A stretch of 39,581 bases of DNA from Caldifarciminota bacterium (GCA_020341755.1 CP070834.1:2344633-2384213); one strand, 5' to 3'; counted from the stretch's first letter, positions 15,822 through 25,099 are shown. A program made the numbers and translations. Notes: generated by a model from the sequence alone, not told the origin.

Positions 15822-16313
15822 ATGGGTATTTTTGATCCGAGTGAAATATTTCAGTTCGCGATCCGTATCGAGGAAAACGGTGAGAAGTTTTATCGCGAGA
15901 TGGCTCAAAAACTCGATGATACGACGGTCAAGCAGCTTTTCTCTGCTCTTGCCGATGAAGAGGTCAAGCACAGAAAGGCGTACCAGGAAATGGTTTCGAA
16001 GATAGAGCAATACGAACCGTTCGAGAGTTTTCCCGGAGAATATTTCGAATATCTGCGCGCCTACGCGGATAATAATATATTTTCCGCTGATATGATGAAA
16101 AAGGAAATGGCGAAGATAGACGATCCATCATCGGCCCTTGCGTTTGCGATGCAGCGTGAACTCGACAGTATACTCTACTATACTGAAGCGAAAAAACTGG
16201 TCGCTGAGAACTATAGACAGTTGATCGACCAGATAATCGAGGAAGAGAGAAAGCATTACGTGAAACTCTCCGGGTGCAAGAAAAGCACCGATGCTGCGTG
16301 TGTGAGTGGATAA
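15822..16313 (+). CDS. Ferritin-like diiron protein (rubrerythrin family, no rubredoxin domain)
   Basis: A 163-residue four-helix protein with both halves of the diiron site: IEENGEKFY and EEVKH in the first half, RELDSILYY and EEERKH in the second. No FeCys4 domain is present; two Cys occur near the C-terminus (GCKKSTDAAC). GGAGG at 15811-15815 favours ATG 15822 over a TTG at 15816 directly abutting it. It probably detoxifies peroxide or handles iron within the perR operon; the exact reaction is not readable from sequence. Confidence 0.85.
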   Translation: MGIFDPSEIFQFAIRIEENGEKFYREMAQKLDDTTVKQLFSALADEEVKHRKAYQEMVSKIEQYEPFESFPGEYFEYLRAYADNNIFSADMMKKEMAKIDDPSSALAFAMQRELDSILYYTEAKKLVAENYRQLIDQIIEEERKHYVKLSGCKKSTDAACVSG

Positions 16314-16346
16314 ACCCTGCTTTGGTCACTAATGAGGAGGTATATC

Positions 16347-16724
16347 ATGACAGAAAGATTGCAAGTCTATAAATGCGATAAATGTGGTAATATCGTGGAA
16401 GTACTCCATGGGGGCGTCGGACAGCTGGTATGTTGTAATGAACCGATGAAACTCATGGAAGAGAATACCGTGGACGCGGCAAAAGAAAAACACGTTCCCG
16501 TTATAGAGAAAACAGCCGATGGAACTCTCGTGAAAGTCGGCAGTGTCCCCCATCCCATGGAAGAAAAACACTATATCGAGTGGATTGAGCTTCATGCACA
16601 GGGACAGATATTCCGGCAGTATTTAGCGCCGGGCAGTAAACCTGAAGCCCTGTTCAAAGTTACCGTCGAGAAACCCGTTGCCAGGGAGTATTGTAATCTC
16701 CACGGCCTGTGGAAGAGCGCCTGA
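16347..16724 (+). CDS. Superoxide reductase (desulfoferrodoxin, 2Fe type)
   Basis: This enzyme reduces superoxide to H2O2 without releasing O2. The 125-residue product has an N-terminal desulforedoxin FeCys4 site (Cys10, Cys13, Cys29, Cys30) and a catalytic Fe(His4Cys) site: His49 in EKHVP, His69, His75 in EEKHYIEW, and Cys116/His119 in CNLHG. The catalytic Glu-Lys pair precedes His75. GAGGAGG just upstream of ATG 16347 fixes the start. Its product H2O2 would be consumed by the neighbouring rubrerythrins. Confidence 0.96.
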   Translation: MTERLQVYKCDKCGNIVEVLHGGVGQLVCCNEPMKLMEENTVDAAKEKHVPVIEKTADGTLVKVGSVPHPMEEKHYIEWIELHAQGQIFRQYLAPGSKPEALFKVTVEKPVAREYCNLHGLWKSA

Positions 16725-16739
16725 TAAGGAGACCATGCT

Positions 16740-17255
16740 ATGTTGAAAAAGACTATGCAGGACGCCCTCAATGCTCAGATGAATGCAGAAATATACTCTG
16801 CGTACCTGTATGTATCGATGTCAGCGTATTTTGAATCGTTGAACCTGAAGGGTTTTGCCAGCTGGATGAGAGTACAGGCACAGGAAGAAATGATGCACGC
16901 CATGAAATTCTATGATTATATTCTCGAAAGAGGCGGACGTGTCATGATGGCAGCGATCGATGCACCGCCGACCGACTGGGATTCACCGCTCGCGGTATTC
17001 ACGAATACATACGAGCATGAACAGAAAGTCACCGCGCTGATCCATACACTGGTTGACCTTGCGGTCAAGGAGAAAGATCATGCTACCTCTAATTTTCTGC
17101 AGTGGTTCGTGGGAGAACAGGTTGAAGAAGAATCATCTGCCGACGCGATCGTGCAGCAGATGAAACTCGCGGGTGAAGCGCCTCACGCACTCTTCATGCT
17201 TGACAAGGAATACGGTCAGCGTATTTTCCAGCCACCCACATCATCGAAGGAATAA
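16740..17255 (+). CDS. Bacterial ferritin (FtnA type)
   Basis: An iron-storage protein of 171 residues. Ferroxidase-centre residues are visible at Glu17, Glu50 and His53 with Glu94 in the third helix, and the sequence follows the FtnA pattern ([45 protein letters not shown]). AAGGAG precedes the ATG. An out-of-frame ATG at 16735 ends after three codons and overlaps this start. It fits the Fe2+ import and storage logic of the island. Confidence 0.95.
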   Translation: MLKKTMQDALNAQMNAEIYSAYLYVSMSAYFESLNLKGFASWMRVQAQEEMMHAMKFYDYILERGGRVMMAAIDAPPTDWDSPLAVFTNTYEHEQKVTALIHTLVDLAVKEKDHATSNFLQWFVGEQVEEESSADAIVQQMKLAGEAPHALFMLDKEYGQRIFQPPTSSKE

Positions 17256-17267
17256 AAGGAGCAAACC

Positions 17268-17795
17268 ATGAGTGATATTTCACAGCAGGCGCTCGATTTC
17301 ATAAAATATGCCACGAGCATGGAGATAGGTGGTCGTAGTTTTTACGAGCACGCCGCAGAAAGAACGAATAATGAACATGGAAAAAAGATATTCCTGAAAC
17401 TCGCCCAGGACGAGATAGGACATATAAAAGCGTTCCGAGCGATTTTCACGGAAGTGCTTGGCACTGATACCTGGGAGCAGCATATTGATAAGGAAGAAAC
17501 CGAAACCAGAACCCTGATCGATAAATTAAAGAAACGACTCGACGACAAAGCGCACGAACAGCGCGCTGGTGATCTTGAGGCTCTTCGCATTGGAATGGAA
17601 CTGGAACGCGACAGTATCGGAAAATACGAAGAATGGGCAAAGGATGCCGTGGAAACGAAGGTTCAGGAACTCTTTAAAAAGATCATCGAGGAAGAACGGT
17701 TCCACTACGATCTCCTCCAGGCGGAGTACGATAACATCACCGGTTCAGGTTTTTGGTTCGACATGGCCGAATTCAGGATGGACGGTAAAACATAG
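17268..17795 (+). CDS. Ferritin-like diiron protein (rubrerythrin family)
   Basis: A 175-residue four-helix protein with two diiron half-motifs: MEIGGRSFYEHAAE plus DEIGH, and GMELERDSIGKY plus EEERFHYDLL. It lacks rubredoxin Cys pairs. It is 12 nt after ferritin, with AAGGAG before the ATG. It differs clearly in sequence from the 15822 and 18599 paralogues. The function is probably peroxide reduction or iron handling; the electron donor is unknown. Confidence 0.85.
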   Translation: MSDISQQALDFIKYATSMEIGGRSFYEHAAERTNNEHGKKIFLKLAQDEIGHIKAFRAIFTEVLGTDTWEQHIDKEETETRTLIDKLKKRLDDKAHEQRAGDLEALRIGMELERDSIGKYEEWAKDAVETKVQELFKKIIEEERFHYDLLQAEYDNITGSGFWFDMAEFRMDGKT

Positions 17796-17841
17796 TCCAT
17801 TGAACCTGCAGGGCAGGTCCAAACCAGGTGAAAAAGATACG

Positions 17842-18489
17842 ATGGTTGACCGGTTTATTAAGGAACTCGAGCATGGACTTGTCGTCAACGGATTCACGGT
17901 AAAAGGAGAACCTATCAAAGGTGCCCGATATCGAGAAGAATACAATATGCGGGTGAACGTCTGCAAAGGAGAGCGACAAGATCAGGTTTGCTGCGCCAAG
18001 ATCTTCACTGGCAGGCTCCCCTATTACCGGCCGTGGATTGAACTTTTCGATATATATGGCTGCCTGCATATGGGCGGAAAAGATGTGGAGTATTTCGATT
18101 CCAAACTGGAACAAGGTATTCTGCGATTTTTTGCCGATATGCTGGAACCTGGAGAGAATTTTTTCGTGGAGTATTACCGGGATCAGGAAACGAGACGACA
18201 GCTTCAATCCGGCGTTCCTGCACCTGCCACCCGTCTCGGCGCGTTGCTGTATGAAAGAGGGTTCACCTGGTTCAAAGACTGGTATTATCCTGAGGGATTC
18301 CTGGAGGGTGAACCAAAGTTGCAGGGAGAAAAACCTTTGAATACAGAGGAAAAAAACCGTCAGAACACACGCCTGCTCAGGGAGTTGGACGTATTTATCG
18401 ACCGGAGGAATAATCACCACCCTGCCGTTCTTCTCCAGCGGGCATATGATCGGGCAGAAGAGATTATCTCTAAATATCGTGCGTATTAG
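17842..18489 (+). CDS. Unassigned conserved protein at the end of the perR operon
   Basis: A 215-residue soluble protein 46 nt after the ferritin-like gene. Features are a central LPYYRPWIELFDIYG block, aromatic-rich FFVEYYRDQETRRQL and FTWFKDWYYPEGFLEGEPKLQ, and a charged C-terminal helix ending EEIISKYRAY. The pattern reminds me of the DUF1122 family, known mostly from archaea, with an acetyltransferase-like fold, but this is memory and not a search. The start is set at ATG 17842; upstream in-frame codons lie inside the preceding gene. An AGGTG about 11 nt upstream is a weak ribosome site. Confidence 0.7.
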   Translation: MVDRFIKELEHGLVVNGFTVKGEPIKGARYREEYNMRVNVCKGERQDQVCCAKIFTGRLPYYRPWIELFDIYGCLHMGGKDVEYFDSKLEQGILRFFADMLEPGENFFVEYYRDQETRRQLQSGVPAPATRLGALLYERGFTWFKDWYYPEGFLEGEPKLQGEKPLNTEEKNRQNTRLLRELDVFIDRRNNHHPAVLLQRAYDRAEEIISKYRAY

Positions 18490-18598
18490 ACGGTCTCTTA
18501 TGTTTTAATTCTACTAATTGTATATAGGAAAGCATTTCTAACTAAATTATTTTCTCTGGAATTTGTCGTAATATATGTATAGAGAAGGAGAGTGGAAC

Positions 18599-19111
18599 AT
18601 GGATAAAGCAAAGATACTGCAGGCGATAAGGATCGCCCTTCAAACCGAGTTAAATGGTGTGAGTTTCTATAAAATGGCGGCTGAAGGGACGTCTGACAAA
18701 AAGGGCAAAGAGGCGTTCACCATGCTTGCCAGTGAAGAGAAGAAACACTTCGGCGAACTACAGCGTCACTATGCATCGATCATGAGCCAGAATAAATGGG
18801 CACCTTCCATTTCGCTCGGAGAAGCCAAAGATATGTTTTCTAGAGAAAGCCCTATCTTCAGCGAAGAGTTGAAGCAGAGGATTAAGGAATCTCATTTCGA
18901 AATGTCAGCGCTAAGTATTGGAGCACTCCTCGAGACGGATTCTATCGAATTCTACAGGAAAATGAAACAGGAGGTCGATGATCCAGCAGCACGTGAATTG
19001 TTCGAAAAACTCGAAAATTGGGAAAAGGGTCATCTCAGGGCGATTACCCATCAGCTGGACATACTAAAAGAAGATTACTGGGCAGATCAACATTTTGCTC
19101 CTCTCTACTAG
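18599..19111 (+). CDS. Ferritin-like diiron protein (rubrerythrin family)
   Basis: A 170-residue product with TELNGVSFYKMAAE plus EEKKH and LLETDSIEFYRKM plus WEKGH, the paired E...ExxH pattern of rubrerythrin-like diiron sites. It has no rubredoxin or desulforedoxin domain. AAGGAG lies before ATG 18599. The 109-nt gap upstream is AT-rich and probably holds its own promoter, though no clear -35/-10 pair stands out. The next gene, a TusA homologue, begins 8 nt after its stop, so this diiron protein is linked to the sulfur module. Confidence 0.84.
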   Translation: MDKAKILQAIRIALQTELNGVSFYKMAAEGTSDKKGKEAFTMLASEEKKHFGELQRHYASIMSQNKWAPSISLGEAKDMFSRESPIFSEELKQRIKESHFEMSALSIGALLETDSIEFYRKMKQEVDDPAARELFEKLENWEKGHLRAITHQLDILKEDYWADQHFAPLY

Positions 19112-19119
19112 GAGGCATC

Positions 19120-19362
19120 ATGAGCGACCCCACGGTACCGAAAAAAACTCTGGACTGCGTTGGACTGTATTGTCCCCAGCCGCTTTTCCAGACCCGGGAA
19201 CAACTGGACAGCATCGAGGTCGGTGAAGTGCTGGAGGTCCTCGCCGATGATCCTGCAGCAGAGGAGGACCTGAAGCGATTCGCCAAACGGACCGGTCATG
19301 AGTTGATACTGGTCGAGAAACACGGTGACATGCTCAGGTTTCTGATTAGGAGGGTGAAGTGA
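19120..19362 (+). CDS. TusA/SirA-like sulfur carrier
   Basis: An 80-residue TusA-family protein with the defining CPQP motif (LDCVGLYCPQPLFQTREQL), whose first Cys carries a persulfide. The rest follows the family beta-alpha-beta pattern (GEVLEVLADDPAAEEDLKRFAKRTGHELI). GGAGG is 4 nt from ATG 19120. It is followed by a DsrE-like gene and then iscS/iscU homologues, so it is probably a persulfide donor in an Fe-S or sulfur-trafficking route. Confidence 0.92.
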   Translation: MSDPTVPKKTLDCVGLYCPQPLFQTREQLDSIEVGEVLEVLADDPAAEEDLKRFAKRTGHELILVEKHGDMLRFLIRRVK

Positions 19363-19372
19363 TGGAGGTAGT

Positions 19373-19732
19373 ATGAAGGAAAAGATGATTTTATATGTAC
19401 AGACGAGTGATGCTCCTGAGCGTCAGTATTCTCCCCTCGTGCTTGCCCAGGCAGCCAAGGCAATGGATATCAAACCGGTCATTTTCTATCTGGGCAACGC
19501 GCTGAAAATTCTGCGACCCGATGCGGCGGATAAAATGCAACTGGGGAGTTTCCCGACAGTCGGCGAGATGCTGAAACAGACGCTTCAGCAGGGCATCGTG
19601 ATCATGGTGTGCGAGGCATCAAAGCAAATGCTCGGGTGGGATAAGGTCGAGCTCATCCCCGGTGTCAAGATCGTCGGCGCAGCAACATTGAACGATCTGG
19701 CACTGGAAGCCGATGCAACCATGTGGTTCTAG
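19373..19732 (+). CDS. DsrE-family sulfurtransferase-like protein
   Basis: A 119-residue protein of the DsrE/DsrF/TusD fold. It begins with a beta strand (KMILYVQTSDAPE) and contains an IVIMVCEASKQMLGW segment whose Cys is a candidate persulfide carrier, then GVKIVGAATLNDLALEADATMWF, a typical DsrE-like ending. In other bacteria DsrE-like and TusA-like proteins pass sulfur to each other. It ends just before the iscS-like gene starts (ATG 19744). Confidence 0.85.
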   Translation: MKEKMILYVQTSDAPERQYSPLVLAQAAKAMDIKPVIFYLGNALKILRPDAADKMQLGSFPTVGEMLKQTLQQGIVIMVCEASKQMLGWDKVELIPGVKIVGAATLNDLALEADATMWF

Positions 19733-19743
19733 GAGCAGGTGGA

Positions 19744-20907
19744 ATGATAACGTATTTTGATTATCATTCTTCAAAACCAGTAGACCAGCGTGTTATCGAT
19801 GCCATGCAACCGTATTTTCGTGAACACTATGGCAATCCCTCTTCCCTGCACATGATAGGCGATCGGGCAACCCGCGTCCTTGAACAGAGCCGCTTGTCCG
19901 TGGCGGAATTCCTGGGTGCAGAGAAAGATGAGATCATATTCACCTCTGGTGCGACCGAGTCCAACAATCTCGCCTTGATCGGGTATGCAATGCGGAACAG
20001 GAGCAAAGGTGATCATATCATACTATCTGAGATAGAACATATATCTATCCACAACATCGCAAAATATCTCGAGAAACAAGGATTTTCCGTGTCGCGGATC
20101 CCGGTCGATCAGTACGGACAGGTGAGCGTGAAGAAGCTGGCCGCCCGCATACAGGACAAAACGATACTGGTTTCGATAAACTACGCGAACAACGAGATCG
20201 GCACATTACAATCCATCGCTGAGATCGGCATGCTGTGCCGGGAGCGTAATATCGTTTTCCACTCTGATGCCGTTGCTGCGCAAGGACTTGTGCCCCTCGA
20301 TGTGCGCCGCGACAATATCGATCTCATGACGATCTCCAGCAATGATATGTACGGACCTAAGGGCACCGGCGCACTCTTTGTGCGCAGCGGCGTGAAGCTG
20401 CAGCCGATCATTATCGGCGGCGGTCAGGAGCGGGGATTGCGTTCGGGAACCGAGAACATGCCCGGCATAGTCGGTATGGCGAAGGCTGCAGAGATCGCCC
20501 GGCAGGATATGGCTGGTGACGTTAAGCGGCTGACCGCATACCGCGATACACTCATCAAGGAAATACTGCAACGGATCCCACGAGCATATCTGAACGGACA
20601 CCCCGTGATGCGGCTGCCCAACAATGCTCATTTCCGGTTCGATGGCATTGAGGGTGAAGCGCTGCTCCTATCCCTCAAGGACGCCGGACACGCGGTCAGC
20701 ACTGGCTCAGCGTGTTCATCCAAGACACTGGAACCGTCCCATACTCTGATCGCACTCGGATTATTGCACGAGGAAGCTCACGGGAGTCTCCAGCTGACCT
20801 GCGGTCGCTTCACGCGTGAAGAAGAGATTGCAAAGATTATCAACGATTTACCAGAAGTGGTACAGCGGTTGAGGAAACTGTCGCCGCTCTATAAAGAGGA
20901 GGATTGA
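19744..20907 (+). CDS. IscS/NifS-like protein lacking the PLP-binding lysine
   Basis: A 387-residue class-V aminotransferase-fold protein. Family blocks are SGATESNNLA (68-77), EIEHISIHN with the PLP-stacking His, SDAVAAQG (174-181), SGTENMPGI and the mobile-loop cysteine Cys324 in STGSACSS. The Schiff-base motif normally reads S-x-H-K-x-Y-G-P-K-G. Here it is SSNDMYGPKG (198-207), so His-Lys is Asn200-Asp201. The usual Gln after DAV is also Ala. I recall that Archaeoglobus fulgidus IscS likewise has Asp at this place and was reported to lack desulfurase activity while supplying a Cys ligand to the IscU cluster. The reading frame is intact, and the gene lies 1 nt upstream of iscU, so it is unlikely to be a dead gene. 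RBS GGAG is upstream. Confidence 0.9.
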   Translation: MITYFDYHSSKPVDQRVIDAMQPYFREHYGNPSSLHMIGDRATRVLEQSRLSVAEFLGAEKDEIIFTSGATESNNLALIGYAMRNRSKGDHIILSEIEHISIHNIAKYLEKQGFSVSRIPVDQYGQVSVKKLAARIQDKTILVSINYANNEIGTLQSIAEIGMLCRERNIVFHSDAVAAQGLVPLDVRRDNIDLMTISSNDMYGPKGTGALFVRSGVKLQPIIIGGGQERGLRSGTENMPGIVGMAKAAEIARQDMAGDVKRLTAYRDTLIKEILQRIPRAYLNGHPVMRLPNNAHFRFDGIEGEALLLSLKDAGHAVSTGSACSSKTLEPSHTLIALGLLHEEAHGSLQLTCGRFTREEEIAKIINDLPEVVQRLRKLSPLYKEED

Positions 20908-20908
20908 G

Positions 20909-21679
20909 ATGAAGTCGACGCAGTACTCGGAAAAAGTGCTCGATCATTTCCGCAACCCGCGCAATGTCGGTACGCTTGAAGGTGATGATGTGGCAACAGG
21001 AAGGGTCGGTAATCCGGTTTGTGGTGACCTCATGGAAATATATATTAAGGTCGAATCTGACAGGATCGCTGACATTAAGTTCAAGACCTTCGGGTGCGGT
21101 TCTGCCATTGCTACGGCGAGTATGGTTTCGGAACTGGCAAAAGGTAAAACGCTCGATGAAGCGCTTGCAATAACGCGTCAGGATGTGGCAGATGAACTCG
21201 ATGGGCTTCCACCGATAAAAATGCACTGCTCAAACCTTGCTGCAGATGCCCTCAAGAACGCGATACACAATTACCGAGCAAAAAAAGAACCGGCATCCGA
21301 TGTCAAAGCACCCACAGAATGCAAGCGCATATTGAATGCCGAGGAGTTTGTCGGACGGGGCATGTATCTCGATGTCGAAGACATCAGCGTTTTCAAGGAT
21401 AAAAGAACACTGGTCTATGACCGGGGCGATCGTTCCGTCGACCTCGCAGCGAAAGCAACAGAACATACACCGCGTGTTGTCTACGTAACCGGGAGCAAAA
21501 AAGAAATATTTTCGAAAGAGTGGAAGACAAAATTGACCGATGCCGGGGTGAAAATACTCTACGAATCAGAGATCGTGGAGATCGCGGGCGCCGACGATGT
21601 GGAAAAAGTGCGAATACATAATCTCGATGAAGATGAAGAATACGATCTATTCATGGATGCGGTCGTCATACTGAACTGA
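20909..21679 (+). CDS. IscU-type scaffold fused to a thioredoxin-reductase-like half Rossmann domain
   Basis: A 256-residue fusion. Residues 1-125 are IscU: start SEKVLDHFRNPRNVG, the three cluster cysteines Cys38 (NPVCGD with Asp40), Cys63 (FGCGSAIATASM) and Cys107 (MHCSNLAADAL). Residues about 145-256 form an extra domain: VGRGMYLD, then a beta-alpha-beta unit DRGDRSVDLA, RVVYVTGSKKEI, GVKILYESEIVEIAG, VEKVRIHNL and a final MDAVVILN. The order and spacing match the NAD(P)-binding half of thioredoxin reductase, but the GGGDSAxE loop is reduced to DRGDRSVD. Ordinary IscU is about 130-150 residues. RBS GAGGA is in the end of iscS. The role of the extra domain is unknown. Confidence 0.88.
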   Translation: MKSTQYSEKVLDHFRNPRNVGTLEGDDVATGRVGNPVCGDLMEIYIKVESDRIADIKFKTFGCGSAIATASMVSELAKGKTLDEALAITRQDVADELDGLPPIKMHCSNLAADALKNAIHNYRAKKEPASDVKAPTECKRILNAEEFVGRGMYLDVEDISVFKDKRTLVYDRGDRSVDLAAKATEHTPRVVYVTGSKKEIFSKEWKTKLTDAGVKILYESEIVEIAGADDVEKVRIHNLDEDEEYDLFMDAVVILN

Positions 21680-21747
21680 AAACGGATTATGAATGCACGC
21701 TGTCCAACATTCCGAGCGAAAAAGGGTAGTTCTTCGAACGGCTCGAT

Positions 21748-22671
21748 ATGATGCCGGATTTCCCAAATTTCAAATCCCTGAGCCTTCATGACCGCACTGT
21801 GATGCATGCACGGATCATGGCCTCTCAACCGAGAATTTCGGAACTGACATTTACCAATCTGTTTATATGGCACTCGGTGTATCAAACCGAATGGTCGGTG
21901 TATCAAGACTGGCTTTTCATCATCGGTTCGCATGAGGGAGAACCGTTTGCCTTACCGCCGGTCGGTCCCGGACCACGGGAAAAGGCGGTGATGAAACTCA
22001 TGGAGTATCTCGAAAAAGAACGGGGCGCTGCAAAACCGCGTTTAGAACGTGCGGATAGCACCCTGATGCAAGAGCTGGAAAGCGACCCTGCTCTGTGCAT
22101 ACAGCCGATGAGAGAGCAGTATGATTACGTGTATCGAAGCCGTGATCTTATCGAACTAACTGGCAACCGTTATCACCGCAAGCGAAATCACATAAATGCG
22201 ATGCAGAAAAAATACAGCTTTCGCTATGAGCCCATGGAGGAAATCTATGTGCATCAGTGTACAGAACTCGTCGAGAAATGGTGCGGTATAAAACGGTGTG
22301 AAGAAGACATGAACTTGCTCGGTGAATGGGAGGCGGTCGGTGAAATGCTCGCCCATTATCAAGCACTAGGTGTGCGCGGCGGTGTCATCCTCATCGAGGA
22401 CCGCGTGGCTGCCTTCGCATTCGGCGAGATGCTTAATCCAACGACCGCGGTTATCCATATAGAAAAAGCCGATCCCGAAATCGGGGAACTCTACGCAGTT
22501 ATCAACCAACAATTCGCCGCACACGAGTTTTCTGATGCATCATTCATAAACCGCGAGCAGGATCTCGGAGAACCGGGCTTGAGGACGGCAAAGATGTCGT
22601 ATCATCCTGATCATCTCGTAGAAAAATTTCTTATTACCATAAGCGAGCGCGAGAAAGGGAACCTGTCTTGA
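21748..22671 (+). CDS. DUF2156-family (phosphatidylglycerol lysyltransferase C-terminal-like) protein
   Basis: A 307-residue soluble protein of the DUF2156/GNAT-like fold: start [51 protein letters not shown], an acceptor-type LLGEWEAV segment and [21 protein letters not shown] near the C-terminus. Stand-alone members are common; relatives in MprF transfer aminoacyl groups to lipids, but no membrane domain is present here, so the substrate is open. ATG 21748 and 21751 are both possible, and the ribosome site is weak. Its stop overlaps the TTG start of copA. Confidence 0.82.
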   Translation: MMPDFPNFKSLSLHDRTVMHARIMASQPRISELTFTNLFIWHSVYQTEWSVYQDWLFIIGSHEGEPFALPPVGPGPREKAVMKLMEYLEKERGAAKPRLERADSTLMQELESDPALCIQPMREQYDYVYRSRDLIELTGNRYHRKRNHINAMQKKYSFRYEPMEEIYVHQCTELVEKWCGIKRCEEDMNLLGEWEAVGEMLAHYQALGVRGGVILIEDRVAAFAFGEMLNPTTAVIHIEKADPEIGELYAVINQQFAAHEFSDASFINREQDLGEPGLRTAKMSYHPDHLVEKFLITISEREKGNLS

Positions 22672-25094
22672 AAAGAAAAAAAAGCGAGCTCAAAGTTACG
22701 GGGATGACCTGCGCAACCTGCGTGAAGACAATTGAAAAATCGATAATAAGACTCGACGGCGCGCTGGATGTGCGCGTCAATCTCGGCAAAGAATCTGCCC
22801 TCGTTGAATATGACGACAACAAACTCCATCTGGCAGACATAGAAAAGGCGGTCCGGGATGCGGGGTATGATGTTGCCAATGAGCAGGTGGTCGTGAAGAT
22901 TGGCGGCATGACCTGTGCTATGTGTGTGAGCACGATAGAAAAATCTGTACGTTCCCTCGAAGGTGTTACAGACGTCACGGTCAACCTTGGCGCAGAAAAA
23001 GCCTACGTTACCTACAACCCCAGCATAGTGTCTACCACGGATATCAAACACTCGATAGAAAGTGCCGGGTATCAGTATCTGGGCACTGCGGGAGAAGAAA
23101 CTGAAGATTTAGAACGAACAGCACGAACACGGGAATTGCGAGCAAAACGTAATCGGTTCATTGTCGGATTCGCGGTCGGCATTCCCATGATGCTGCTCAT
23201 GTACATTCCTGTGGTCATGCCAGCTTCCATGCCCTACCTCATGCTTGCTGTCGCAGCACCGATATTTTTGTACGTCAGCCTGCCTATATTCAGGGCAGCA
23301 TTTCGCGCATTGAAGAACCAAAGCCTAAACATGGACGTCATGTATTCCATGGGGATCGGAGTCGCTTTTATCGCAAGCATACTCGGGACCTTTGAGATCA
23401 TTCTTACGCGTGAGTTCCTGTTCTACGAAGCATCGGTGATGCTTGCATCGTTCCTTACCTTCGGTCGTTATCTCGAGGCGCGTGCACGCGGCAAGACCTC
23501 TGAAGCGATAAAAAAATTAATAGGGCTGCAGCCGAAGACGGCGACACTTATAAAGAACGGTGAGCAGGTGAGCGTTCCCATCGAAGACGTAAAGTCAGGT
23601 GATAGCGTTATGGTCAAGCCGGGCGAGAAGATCCCGGTCGACGGTATCGTCACACACGGCGCCAGCTTTGTAGATGAATCCATGATCACGGGAGAACCCC
23701 TGCCAGTCATGAAGCAGGAAAAATCCAACGTTGTCGCCGGCACGATCAATAAGAACAGCGTCCTCACTTTCACCGCTAACAAGGTCGGCTCAGACACCCT
23801 CCTTTCACAGATCATACGGCTCGTCGAAGAGGCTCAAGGGTCAAAACCACCCGTACAGCGACTCGCGGATCGCGTGGTCAGCTATTTCATCCCGGTAGTA
23901 CTCGTCATTGCGATAGGATCGTTCGTCGTATGGTATTTCATTGCTCATGCAAGCCTGCTTTTTTCTTTGACGAGACTCATATCAGTGCTCGTTATCGCAT
24001 GTCCCTGTGCGCTCGGGCTGGCAACTCCCACCGCCGTGACCGTCGGGGTCGGTCGCAGTGCCGAGTTTGGCGTGCTTATCAAGTCCGGAGAGGCATTGGA
24101 AAACGCACAACGGATTAACGCAGTTGTCTTTGATAAAACCGGTACCCTGACCAGCGGAATCCCCGAGGTTACCGATATGATTGCAGTCACCGCCGATGAA
24201 AATGATTTACTCGCTACTGCAGCGAGTATCGAGCAATACTCGCAGCATCCACTCGCCGAGGCGATAGTGAATCATGCGCGAGCAAAAAACGTGGTCCTGA
24301 AAAAGGGTCGTGATTTTCACACAGTCGAAGGCAAAGGAGTACGTGCCTCGGTCGATGGCAGCGATGTACTGGTCGGCAATCACATATGGATGGAGGAAAA
24401 CGGGGTGAGCGGCGTGGACAAGATCGCTCAGCACGTCAGGAATCTCGAACATGAGGGTAAAACGGTCATACACATCGCGACCCGTGGAGAAATAGCGGGC
24501 GTGATCGCAGTCGCCGATACACTGAAGCCCTCTGCCAAATCGACGATCGAGTATTTGAAAGGTATGCACCTTGAGGTCGTAATGATCACCGGTGATAACG
24601 AACGTACGGCACAGGCAATCGCCAGGGACGCGGGTATCGATCACGTCGTTGCCGGTGTACTCCCGCAGGATAAGGCGAACGAGGTCAAGAAACTTCAGCG
24701 TGACGGCATGTCGGTTGCTTTTGTTGGTGACGGTATTAATGATGCACCCGCCCTTGCCCAGGCAGATGTGGGTATTGCGGTCGGCAGCGGTACTGATATC
24801 GCCATCGAAAGCGGTGAGATTATACTCGTGAAGGATGACCTCAGGGACGTGGTGGCTGCCGTACAACTCGGGCGCAAAGTACTCTCGAGGATCAAGCAAA
24901 ATTTGTTCTGGGCTTTTGCCTACAACACGGCGCTGATACCGATTGCAGCAGGGTTGTTATACCCGTTCACCGGTATCACGTTCCGACCAGAATTAGCTGG
25001 ATTTGCCATGGCGATGAGTTCGGTCACCGTGGTAACGCTTTCACTTTTACTCAAACGGTATGTACCTGATATCAAAAGAAGTCAGAGGAGGTGA
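22668..25094 (+). CDS. copA: Cu+-exporting P1B-type ATPase with two heavy-metal-binding domains
   Basis: An inner-membrane copper pump of 808 residues. Two N-terminal HMA domains carry GMTCATC (Cys15, Cys18) and GMTCAMC (Cys83, Cys86). The transmembrane CPC motif is at 445-447, the phosphorylation site DKTGT begins at Asp489, and [10 protein letters not shown] is in the hinge. Later helices have AYNTAL and MAMSS, the residues that define Cu+ pumps. The start is TTG 22668, overlapping the previous stop as TTGA, with AAGGGA upstream. Copper export protects Fe-S assembly, which fits the neighbouring genes. Confidence 0.96.
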   Translation: MKRKKSELKVTGMTCATCVKTIEKSIIRLDGALDVRVNLGKESALVEYDDNKLHLADIEKAVRDAGYDVANEQVVVKIGGMTCAMCVSTIEKSVRSLEGVTDVTVNLGAEKAYVTYNPSIVSTTDIKHSIESAGYQYLGTAGEETEDLERTARTRELRAKRNRFIVGFAVGIPMMLLMYIPVVMPASMPYLMLAVAAPIFLYVSLPIFRAAFRALKNQSLNMDVMYSMGIGVAFIASILGTFEIILTREFLFYEASVMLASFLTFGRYLEARARGKTSEAIKKLIGLQPKTATLIKNGEQVSVPIEDVKSGDSVMVKPGEKIPVDGIVTHGASFVDESMITGEPLPVMKQEKSNVVAGTINKNSVLTFTANKVGSDTLLSQIIRLVEEAQGSKPPVQRLADRVVSYFIPVVLVIAIGSFVVWYFIAHASLLFSLTRLISVLVIACPCALGLATPTAVTVGVGRSAEFGVLIKSGEALENAQRINAVVFDKTGTLTSGIPEVTDMIAVTADENDLLATAASIEQYSQHPLAEAIVNHARAKNVVLKKGRDFHTVEGKGVRASVDGSDVLVGNHIWMEENGVSGVDKIAQHVRNLEHEGKTVIHIATRGEIAGVIAVADTLKPSAKSTIEYLKGMHLEVVMITGDNERTAQAIARDAGIDHVVAGVLPQDKANEVKKLQRDGMSVAFVGDGINDAPALAQADVGIAVGSGTDIAIESGEIILVKDDLRDVVAAVQLGRKVLSRIKQNLFWAFAYNTALIPIAAGLLYPFTGITFRPELAGFAMAMSSVTVVTLSLLLKRYVPDIKRSQRR

Positions 25095-25099
25095 TTAAA

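Noticed and set aside
17773..18420. A 215-codon minus-strand frame opposite the unassigned gene at 17842-18489
   Set aside because: The plus-strand frame continues the operon and has a balanced, globular composition. The choice is less certain here because neither product is well known, but strand and spacing favour the plus strand.
19744..20907. Calling the iscS-like gene a pseudogene because of the missing Lys
   Set aside because: The frame is full length, other motifs and Cys324 are intact, it is tightly coupled to iscU, and the same substitution is known in an archaeal IscS.
24207..24899. A 230-codon minus-strand frame inside copA
   Set aside because: It is antisense to the conserved phosphorylation and hinge region of the ATPase, whose coding is certain.
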